Of a DNA stretch of 64,000 nt, positions 24,801-36,800 are shown piece by piece. The position numbers and the translations under genes were made by a program. The notes below the pieces were generated by a model. That model did no database searches and was not told the DNA's origin. It saw nothing but the letters and a program-made list of their open reading frames with translations. Within the stretch, counting starts at the first letter, position 1. Every line of letters starts with the position of its first letter. Source of the DNA: Saturnia japonica (taxonomy: Eukaryota > Arthropoda > Insecta > Lepidoptera > Saturniidae); the NCBI GenBank assembly GCA_033032175.1, contig CM065319.1, positions 14,295,018-14,359,017 of the forward strand. The letters run 5' to 3'.

Positions 24801-27800
24801 TATTATGAATTACTGAATTAAAATTAATATTTTCTTATATAATAAAGAGTACTTAATCTAGGACGAATGAAAGTAGAATATATGTATAAGATTACCAATA
24901 TATAGGTATTTAGATTTATTTCACTTTAACAAAATATCAAAGCATTATCTATATTGCAACTTTTCCAAACTTGTCACAAAGTGTCTCCCGTCGCGTGCTG
25001 ATGTTGCACGGTAAACTTTCACAAGCGGACGAACATACAAAGTTAGTTGAATATCATAAAATAGAATACAAATATTCATGTAATTTAATTTCTAAGGATT
25101 GACAAAATGGTTAATATTTAATACCTATGGAATATTGTTTATTGTCCGCTGCTTCCAGACTCAGCAATAACTATCGATATTTTTTTGCAAATGACAACTA
25201 CACAGTTGCTATCAATATTTGTTACATAGCGAAGTTTAGAATATTGATCAAACCGTGAAGTATAACGTAAAGACTGGGGAATGATGATTTTATAAATATA
25301 CGAGAATTTTTGAATAAAGGATTTATTGACCATACATCGTACTACGTAATGGCCAAACACTCGGCAGAGTAACGTCTTTATACAACATTAAATTCATGCC
25401 ACGTGATATAGGATAGTGTAGCGTCATCGTCAAGGAGAGCCAGTTGAGAGTCTTCTATTGTATGTTATTACAATTTATAATAATACCAGCTTTTAAGCGT
25501 GTCATCGCTGAATAAAGGTCTCTTCCCGAAGGAAGGAACGGGCTTTATCACTACGCCAGCTCCCGACGTATTAGCAATTTAAAATACCGAGAAATCCACA
25601 AACTCTATGTTTTTCCCACATATGATGGTACTACAAGAATATTTCTCAAGTATTCAGGTTTTCTCACGATGTTTTTCTTTACCGTCATCTGATAGTATCT
25701 GGTCTAAATCACTCAACCACCACGTTTTCTTACATCCACTCTATGAAATATATCTCAGACAGTAATTTAAGGATATATGTAAACGGTATTCCGCCGGTGT
25801 AAATCGCTCGACCACCACAATTTCGTACCACGACTCTATTAAATATATCTCATACAGTAATTTAAGGATATGTCCAAGGATGTCCTCACTTCCAGTGACA
25901 CTCCGAATCAATATTATTAACGATATTATAGATAACAGAATGAACGAAATGAGGCCGTGGCTTCGGTCATTAGATGCAATCAGACGGTCTTTCGAACCGT
26001 GTTCGGAATTATTCTTCAGATATGTTACAGTTCAAAATGTTGATGGACGGTATAAAAACGGTTCGATACACTCTTAGAAAATTGACTTATACATATTTTT
26101 AAACAAGCTTCTATAGTTTCTGATTAGAAAAAGCTCTACCACCATGCTATGGTTTCAACACGATGTTTTCCTTCACCGAAAGAATCTATCGGTTTTTGTG
26201 ATAGGTATGATGGTAGGTGGTATGGTAGTAAGTTAGACGAAAATTAGAAAATAGCTATCTGTTTAGAATGTATTTCATTAACAACAATGCAACACACATA
26301 AGTTAAACTTTACTGAGTCATTGTATACACATTTGTTTTAATTAGGCGTCTCCTTTCTATATTTATGTTTTCATATAGCATCTTATTTAAACCTATATAC
26401 GGCTTTGATTTATTTATTTTATGAGCTACTTTAACACTTACCTTAGCCTCCGACAGTACTTTTTTACTACAAGGACCTTATTATACAAAATATTTTTATC
26501 ATATGTAATTAGAATCAACACTACAAAATATTTATCTAATTAATCAAAATAAAAAATTATACAGTTTCAACTCTAAGAAGGCACTTATGAAAGTCAAACT
26601 CTGTTACCGGTTCGGAAAACAATCCAGTCATCAAGAAGATCCGGCAACAGACTCCATCGGTTATTTTCTATTTTTTTATTTTATTTTTACAACTGTACAA
26701 AAATAATTACGGATACATACTAATCATATTAACAATTTTAATGAATGCAGTGAGAGGAAGTCACTTCGAGACATCACTATCATTCACAAAATGATCCACT
26801 CTATAATAACCTTTTGAAAGTAAAACCCGCTTGACATGGTCCTTGAACTCATTGTCTGGCAAATCAGTAATGAGCTTCGGGATCTTTATAATTATAATGG
26901 AACCTGAGATTAATAACCTTAAATAACCTTTTCTTTATCGTTCTAAGTTAAAATCATGGTACGACTAATTTATGTCTATTTCTAGTATTAAAACTGCGCC
27001 GGTCCTTGACAAAATCTAGCTTGTCAAAGTTTTTACGAACATGATATTACATATTTATTACGATATGACAATTATTTTTTCATAATAAATAGAACTGTGA
27101 TTTAAAACCACGGATTTAATTTAGCAAGAGAACATCTGCGCATTAACGAAAATAATGATAATGGCTGTTAAACTGTTTCACAAGTTTATAAATGTATATG
27201 TCTGATTTCATTGTTGCGTTTTATATGTGTGAATAAATAATAAATAAAGTTGTATTAGTAGCATGATATGGTGACGTAGTTTATTAGACATAAAGTTGTG
27301 GAACGCTTTAATACTAAATAATATGTTTGCAATTTAAAAGATAGGTTTTCAGGGTTCCTTACCTAAAGTAAAAAAAAACGAATCTGTTTATTGAATGTCA
27401 GTCTATGTTTTAACTTTCAAGACCCCTTTTATTAAATCGGCATTATGTATAAAGTTGAAATTAATATAGAATGATAAGATTTATAATTTATTATAACTAC
27501 AAAAAAGAAAACTATAAGAAAGAGATAGGCCAGTCCTATCATATTAAAAGTCTTACTGGCCAATTATCAATAATTTATAGCGTACTTCCCGGGAAACTAC
27601 AACCTTGATATTTGACACGAACAGAGATTTTTGGCATTAGTTAAATATATTATCTGAAAATAAATAATTTAAAATCCCATGGTAATTTATCACACGATAA
27701 AGCCATCTCTATATTTGCCGATAATTTCAATCAGTGTACATACTATGCGAGCGCCATCAAAATAAAAGATTATCGTTTAAGCACACACCATAGAGCGTTG

Positions 27801-30800
27801 GAGACATTGGATAACGTAATCTAAATAAGATTTATTTAAATGGAACCCTCAGGCCGCGAGTTTTATTCACTACTTGACTATTTTTTTTTATTGCTTCTCT
27901 TACTATGACGAATAACAAATGAAAATATTTTGTCAGACTAATAATTTTTATAAAATGTTACCTTTGTTAAATTACTTTTACAAAAAATGCTTTCAAGAGC
28001 TTAATAGATATATTCAGAAACAAAACATTTTTGTTTGCAAATTTTTTGAACGTCTACACGTTTATATTGTTTTTAGAATCAAACGGTACTTATAAATATT
28101 ATTATGTGTTTTAACAATACATTGGAATACATTTTAAAACTTTAATCTATTACGGTATCGGCTGATTATATAGGGATGAGCTACTTGCGAGAAATGTCGA
28201 TGATATTGAAATAATATTACGGTTTTATATTTTACGTGAATACGTGTCCACTCTTACGCTATTTAAATCCTAGCACCGCTTCACTCTACCATATAGTGTT
28301 TTTGGGGTATCACTGGATTACTGTTGAGAAGCCCTTTCCGACCGTTTACGATTTCTATATTTTGACGAGGCTTTTTGACGAGTAAAGGCTGACAATGTAT
28401 TAAGTTTTCTTAATTTTTTACTTTAACAACATAAATGTGTTCACAATAACTATCCACACTAGCGCTTTGTATAAGCAATCGATAAATCTAAATGAGAGTT
28501 GACGATTGAAACAAAACGAGCGTTGTATCTTTAACGAGTCATAATTTATGTAATGTCAAAATTATAGGACGTTAAGAAACGACCTCCTCAATGGTGGTAG
28601 GTCTTCCTTCTACACACAATGCGTCCTAGTCCTCAGTCTACGTAACGAATTCTGTCATTCTTTAACTATCGAGTGTTGTAATTAATATAGGATGTAGATG
28701 ATATATATATTAGGTAGCTACAATGTCAAACTGCATGCTCCGATTTTGTAATCATCAGTTTTTTAAATTGCTTCATACTATGGGAGCAAAATTCAAATAT
28801 TCTTTGTTTGAATTATTTTCTTTTGTCTCTTTTTCAATTAGTTTTGTTTAAGACCAGACTTCTAATTAGTATTTTTTAATTTCATGAATGAAAAAAATGG
28901 GAAATGAAATATTTTCGTTTTAAAATGATCTCATTTTTGTCTTTCAAGTCTGACTATTAATGTAATTTAAATTTTTGATATTTAAGATATTTGTAGGAGT
29001 TTTTGGCGGGATCTTGAAGTGAAATGTTGTAGTTTTTATTTTTAATTCATTCACATAGTTATTTTGACCCTATATTATGTAATATTGGTGGCATTTTAAG
29101 TGATATAGTATGGTTGTTGTCCATAAGTGAAGCGGATTATAAATATAAAGTGTAAAACATGCATTTTGAGTTGTCACAAAAACTCCTGTAGATAGTTCTG
29201 ACAAGGGAGCCACCATCTTGTCCGAAGACCCCACTTCGTGATATGTTGGAATATTTTACGAAAGCTTAAAAAACATTGATACTGGCAAGATATTTGCCGA
29301 GATTACATTTGGTCTGTTTTCCACGTGATCATCTTAAGATTTTCCACATAGTTAATTGTGTATGTAAGTCACGCCTAACTCAGATACTTTTACTTTAACT
29401 ATTGAAATAACTCACGAAGTATTGTTTGGGAGAACATTTCAGATATGGTCTAGAATCCCAGATTAAGAGCTTACTCGTGCTGTGATTATTAAGTATTTTA
29501 ACAAAAGAAAACCCTCCGGCTTCCTGTACCGATAAGCCATACTAATTAACATACATACTATTTAATATAGTGAGGTATTATATTCATAGCTGATCGGGAC
29601 AGGTCTAAGGGTATATAAGGCGTGGCGCACAAGAAGCGACGCATTTCCAAGTTCGGTGAAGCTGTAAAAGCTGCAGCAGCTCTGTTTTTGGATAGGGCCC
29701 CTAAGGCTAACAGTGTAATAAGTTCGAAAAAAAAAGAAGCGACGCATCCGTCATCAGCGGCGTAGCGGGCGTAGAAGATTGCTACCGACAGAGGGCATAG
29801 CCCTGAAGCGGTTCCCCCGCACAACAACATGTGCTTGACGAAAGTTCGTCGGAAGCGACGCATTCTCACTTGAACCGTGGAATAGTAACATTTTCGCTTG
29901 TGCAATAGACTCGTAAAGACCGGTCAATAAGCCAACTACAGTAAACGCTGTTCGTGGGCATCATCGTACTGCATATTACACTCATTTACACTTACCTTCT
30001 TTGTCGTAAAGTCTGAAGGCTTCTTTTAGTTCTTTTTGTAGAGCTTCATCATCTTCATCTAAAAAACGCAGGGCGACGCGCACGAACGAATCAAAATTCA
30101 ATTTACCACTACCTGAAATAAAATAAATAAAAAAAGGGGAAGAACAGAACTCGTGCCTCAAAGTTTCAGTTGGGAAAATGATCTTATGGGTCTTTATGTG
30201 TAGTGTTTTTCCTGATAGTCCTACCTATCTATATTCAATTTGAGAGATAGCCATCATATCAATAGTTTCGTTTAGTAGTTGATTGTCTTGTAGGCTTTAG
30301 TATAAAACTATCGTCGACAAAATCGACACTTTAGAGTTGGTGAGATTTGGTCAGTCAGTAAGACTGTTCAGTTACGCAAAAAAAAATTAAGTCTTAAAAA
30401 AATAATATATTAAATGTAACAAAATTAAATTACATTAATAAATCTGTAATTCTGTCTGTACTTTTCAAATTTTTTTTTCAAATTTTTTTTAAGAAGGACA
30501 CTAATCAAGACTATGACATTAATATTTTATGTTCGGAGTTATGAAGAAAAAACGGCTGGAATGATTTTTATTATATTTTTTACACGGAAAGTATTTATAT
30601 CTAATTCCGCAATTGATAGTGTTTACATAAATATTCAGGTAGTTTGCAAGTAAACATGTTAACTAATTATTATATAATGCGTTAATTATTAACCAATAAT
30701 AGGCTTCGACCAATCATAGGCATTGGAAAAACGTAAAAGCGAGGATAAAAATTGATGCGGAGGAAACGAAAGTGCCAAGTTTGGTGAAGCTGTAAAAGCC

Positions 30801-33800
30801 GCTGCGGTTTCAGGGCCTCTAAGGCTTATAGTATAGACAGCTCAAAAAAAAAAAAGAACGACAGATGACTCACATTTGAGCGAGGGGCATAGTAAGAGTG
30901 TGAAAAGATATTTAGGTCATAAGTAATGTGATTATAAAATGGAAATACTTTATCATAAATAGAGGAATAACGAACAACTGAACCTGAGTTCTGATCTGAA
31001 CCCTTTAATAAGTTATACGAATTGTTGATTATATGAGTAAAAAAAATTACAGGACGAAAATAATGACTATGTAATAAACGCGTGCCGAGCCGCCGGACAC
31101 CGTTAGTATGATATAAAATGTATTAGATCTAATATTCAATGCATACAATGACTTGAACCATGAAAAACCATGACCTTTTTTTGCTCACCCATAAATCTTC
31201 GTTCGAACCCGAGATTTTCTAAGCGAAAGGCTGTAATGGCAGCGCTAATGAACTCATTACGATGTCAGAGTAAATTGTGTGATACAATATTAAGGACGTT
31301 TAGCAGCTTGAAACCCAACTAATGATGTTCCTGTTTAACCCAAATACTAAATACGGTTATTAATAACATTGTTCACTATAATGAAATAATGAAATCTTAG
31401 TTAACTACGTTTTAATCTGTCTGTTAGCCCTAGCGCGTTTAAACAAACAAACAAATAATTTCTGGAACTTTTTATAGTATAGATAGCTTAATATTATTAT
31501 GCTTAACATGATTTGTTACCTGTCTTTCCTATTATTTATGTATTTTTAATGAATCACTGTTGTCCATCCAGAATAAAAAAAAAAAAATTAAACCAGTTCC
31601 ACTTTGAGTTTTCGTGTTTTATATTCATAAATTTCGTTCTCATAAACCTATTTTTGAGTTAAGTCTAAAACAGTCACATTCCGTGTCGGTTTAGAGTTAA
31701 AACAGATGTCCTCACGAATTCGGTTCCCATACACTCTGTTCCTAATAGACGGTTTTATCTCTTGTATCTATGTCTATTTTAGTAAATATCGTTTCTTTGA
31801 ACAGTATCGTTCTTTATTGATTATTTCAATGCAATCAGTGTAACTTTGAAAATTAAAGAACTATCCATATAACAAATAGAGGATTTTTGCTATATCGTTT
31901 ATTTTAGAATATAATAAATTAAAAACCTAAAACAATCCAACTTTTTCGTAGTTGGGTAAAAAGAGAAAAGTTCTAAAACACCAAAAAAACTACAAGATTT
32001 TTTTAACTGACTTTTAAGTACGTATGTAATGCAAACATACATACATATTAATACGCTCGAAAAACATAACTCTCCTTTTTCACACTCAGGTAAAAAAATC
32101 TTCACATTTTTTTTGTATATTTTTATTGGTAATTTTTTTTTTAGTTTGCAGTTTTATTAACTCATCATATTATATAAGTGCAACAACAATATTTGTAATA
32201 TGCATCACTCACCGTCAGCGTCTTCACTGTCCAACATTCTGTCGAGCTCCAAGTCGTCGTAGTTATGCACCATCGTATTGAGAATCGTCCTGATTTTATC
32301 CTTCTCTATCCTACCCTGTTTCTGCGAGTCGAACATGCTGAATGCCCTCCTCAGCACTGGAATTTTAGATATCAGAATTTTATATAGTAGAATTTTACAT
32401 ACATACATTTTCAAATTCCAAAAGTGCAAGCCTCATACTACTCATTTAATTTTTAAGAAAAAATACTTTTTTAATAATTAGATAAGAAAAATAGAGTGCA
32501 AGCGCACCACTGAAAAAATGACAGCGCCCTTCTTATTGTAAAAATGTATATAAACTTTTTTTAAATATAATAAACCATTTTATTAATAAACTACGAATAA
32601 TAGTCTATTGATATTAAATATATAGCGACATCTATCGAGCCACCTACGACGCATCCTACATCGCGCTATAGAAATTAACTCAACAATTGAGTATATATAC
32701 AAGAACCCGACTACAACCGTTGAGGTGAGTTCCGATTTGGTCTTGATCGCGAACGGACGTGTCGCTCCGTTTGTGCTCTCGACCATCACGTGACTTAATT
32801 GTTGCGATCTTATATTTGGAATTTATTTCGAATATATTGTTGCAATAACGACGTAAACCAACTGGTGTCTAACGCTCGCGTGGTAAACCGCACTTTTCGG
32901 TGCGACTTGCTTGTTTTTTTTATAAATCCACGGTTTTGTGGTCGCTCACTGGATACCTGACGGTGCTAACTAAAGTGAGCGGGGCGTGACCCGAGCAGCC
33001 CGCTGGTTGTCTCCTTCAGAGGCAAACAGCCAGACTCGGACGGGCCTGGGAATCTAGGCCTTTGCGGTTATCGCATAGTCTTGCCCCAGGTGTCTCCTGC
33101 CAAACCTTCCGATCCTGCACACTCCATCCCCGGGAACCTGTTTGGGCCTAGCCCGGTTTAATTACCGGTCTGCGTCCTCGGCCCCGGGCTTGTTAGGGCT
33201 CCTTAGGGTTGATAGGTCCTTCCTGTGTGTCATTGCACCTTGACCACAGGTCTCTTGCCGACTCCGATAGTCTTTTTAAGTTTTTGGCGCACCCCCCTGC
33301 CCCTAAGGCAGGGAGGCCTTTAATTTAAAATAAAATAAAAATGTCCCATTGTCCTCCCTCTTCTGCCGTCATGGCAAATAACGTTACCGACCTGGCCACT
33401 TGCATAGGCAAGTTGCAAGCCAGGATGAAAGCGCTGGAATTTCAATACCAGCGCTATCAAAATTTCGTCGTATTACGGTGTCCCTCTCTAGACGAGGAAT
33501 ACCGTAATCTACCTGAGAACGCCTGCGTGCGTCGCACCGCTGCGACCGCGACCCGTCATGAGGCCGTTTCAGGTAGCGAGACGGCCGCTTCAGGTAGCAA
33601 GGTGGCCGATGACGTCACGGCCGCGACCGTTATACCGACTGGCGCCGTGCCAGTCGGCGCCGCGCCCAAACGTCTCACGCGCAGCGCTGCGCGTCCGTCC
33701 GCCGCGTCATCCGGGGCCGTGGCCACGTCTACGGCCACGCCCCCTGTCCCGACTAGCCAATCGCGCGGGTCAAGCCCCGCCTCCGTCAGGCGAGGGCCGC

Positions 33801-36800
33801 GAAATTCGCGGTCACAATCTAGGGTTACCAAAAATAGTCCGTACGTCCGTCCCGCGCGATCCACGGAAACCGCGTTAAAGACGAAAAATTCGTTTTCGGC
33901 CCTTCCGGTCGAACAAGACTCGCCCGCGAATCCGGATCCATCTCCGGAGATGGATACCGAGAACGACGGCTTCACCGTCGTGGCGTCGCGTAAGCGAACG
34001 GCGCGTAGCAGTCCGACTGCTCAACCGGCGCCTAAGGTAATAGCTAAGGCAGTAGTCAGGGGCGCCGCCGCCCCCGCGTCCTCCCAGCTCCCCGCGCCCG
34101 CCGGCGGGAAAAAAGAGCGTGCCCCACCTCCAATCATAATCCGGGACAAGGCAGCCTGGATGGGAGTCTGCAATGAGATGCGCAGACTCAAACTCGACTA
34201 CCACAAGGCTAGAAACATAGTCAACGGGATTTCTATTTCGGTGAGTTCTTCGGAAACTCACCGTAAACTAACCACCCTCCTCCGGCAGAAAGGTCTGCAA
34301 TTTTATACGTATTCGCTCGCGGAGGAGCGCGTCCTCCGAGTGGTCATCCGCCGCATTCCGGTGGAGCTCGACCCGTCGGAGGTGTGCTCCTCGCTCAAGG
34401 AGCAAAGTTATCCCATCCGGGAAGTACACCGGATGTACAGTAAAGATAAGCGGCCACTACAAATGGTAGTGGCCATATTGGACCTTTCCCCCGAGGGAAA
34501 GGCCATCTTCCAGCTAGAGACGGTGTGCGGGCTCTCCGGGATTAACGTGGAGCCCCCACACAAAAACCACCAGCCTGCGCAGTGCCACAACTGCCAGCTG
34601 TACGGGCACGCTGCCCGTAACTGTCATTCTCGTCCGCGGTGCGTAAAGTGCCGAGAGGACCACCCCACACGGGAGTGCACGCGCGAGCGTGACTCCGTCG
34701 TCCCCCCGAGCTGCGTGTTATGCGGGGAGGAGGGGCATCCCGCGAATTATCGCGGTTGCCCCAAGGCCCCGCGTACCACGCGGCCACGCACGCAGAGGCA
34801 GGCGGCCCCCCGGGCGGCGCCCCCCACCTCAGCCATCAAAGCGCAACCCCCGCTGGCGTCAGGGGAATTTCCCGCGCTGCCGGTCCCGCGCCAGTCCCCG
34901 GCCACCGCCGGCCTCTCCGCACCCCGCGCGGTGCAACCGCAACCCGTGCGTTCATCGCAGAACGCATGGGGCCCCCGTCGCCCCAATCCACAGCCCCTTA
35001 TGGCTATGGATATTCCCGCGCCCCGCGCGCCTGCGCCCCGCGCGCCCGCTAACGCTGTCGTTAATAGTAACGACTTAATGATACTGCTCCTTCGCGAGCA
35101 CGATATCCGCGAGCTCATTGACTACAATGACCATCTGGAGCGCTTCGGTCTCATCAAGACCGCTTGCGCGTTCCCCCGCCTCTCAGAGACACTACAACGT
35201 CTCGACCGTGAGGCGTGTAATAATAACTTAGGGCCTTTCAATGGCAAAGTTTAAACCGAAAGCGTTAAATCTTTCGTTTTTTAACGCACGGAACCTATAT
35301 CCGCAGCGTGATCTCGTCGCGACCTTTCTTAAAGATCACCAAGTAGATGTTCTTTTAGTGCAGGAGACGCTCTTAAAGCGTGCTAAACGTGATCCAAAAA
35401 TCGCGAACTACAATATTGTAAGAAATGACCGGGCCGGCCGCGGGGGCGGCACTCTCATTTATTACAAACGATCGTTATATTGTACGCCGGTAGATCCTCC
35501 GATACTTACCAATATGGAAGTATCCGTGTGTAGACTAGGAATGACCGACCACCCGTCCATAACGTTAGTCTCAGTTTATCTCTCGCCGAGGAAAGAGCCT
35601 CTCAGGTCTGACCTAGAAAAGCTACTTTCGCTCGGTGAATCGGTCATTATAGCGGGTGACCTCAATTGTGGACACACTTCGTTTGGCAATTGGAGAGACT
35701 CCAGTAATGGGGTTAAACTCGAAGAGCTAACGAACGTGCTAAACTTTGATGTCATAGCGCCACCCACTCCCACCCACTTTCAAGACAACTGTATGCCGAC
35801 AGTGCTTGATGTAGCTCTCATTAAAGGTATCGCGCTTCGGTTACGACTCATTCGGGTCGTACACGAGCTCGACTCCGACCACCGTCCGGTCATCATGCAG
35901 CTAGGTCAACCAGACGACTCTAGCCCTCCTTCGGTCCAAGTGGTTGACTATGCCAAGCTAAAACATTATCTTGCGGACAGGCCGTCCTCGTCCAGCTTAG
36001 ATAGGATCCCGGACGTATTGGGGTCCGTTGCGGACGTAGATCTCGCGATCGATTCCCTGGTCGACCACCTGCAGGCCGGCATCGGAGAGGCCTCGAGAGA
36101 GGTCGAAGAGGCGAGCGATCGCCGCTTCGTACTCCCTGCCGACGTGCGGGCGTTGTTGACGGAAAAGAACGCGGCGACTCGTGCGCACGACCACTATCCG
36201 ACCGAGGAAAACCGCGCACGTTTACGCGCACTTCAAAGATCGGTTAGAGCCCGTATATTAGAACTCAGAAGTCACAGATGGGACGCCCTCGTCGAAGGGC
36301 TAAGGCCGTCGCATCTGGCTTACTGGAAATTAGCTCACAGCCTCAAAATAGAGGCTTCTTATCTTATGCCCCCCCTCGAGAGGGGTCCCGGTATACCGCT
36401 CGCCTTCGATAGCAGCGACAAGGCGGAGTGCCTCGCCACTTGTTTGGAGAGCCAGTGCTCTCCGAACAGTGTCGATGCAAATACCGACCGGGTCGAGGGT
36501 ATCGATGGATGCGTGCGGGAGCTGGATAAGCTCCCCGCGACAGACTCCCTGTCCCCAGTCACGTCTGAGGAGGTTCTTTCCATTATAAAAAGCCTTAAGC
36601 TTAGAAAAGCACCAGGTCCCGACGGGATCAGGAATGAAGTACTTAGACTTCTTCCCGATCGCCTCATAGCTCTTTTGGTCTGCATCTTCAATGTAGCCAT
36701 AGCCCACTGCCATTTTCCAGCCGCCTGGAAAAAGGCCATAGTCATAGGTATCCGTAAGCCCGGCAAGAGCGCGTCGCTTCCCGACAGCTATCGCCCGATC

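Noticed and set aside
29558..29905. 115-codon minus-strand ORF
   Set aside because: It crosses the short Jockey tail insertion; the reading frame is partly the complement of that repeat.
33556..36766. Many 100-140 codon ORFs on both strands between 33.5 and 36.8 kb
   Set aside because: They overlap the GC-rich Jockey ORF1 and ORF2 in other frames; few stops are expected there by composition.
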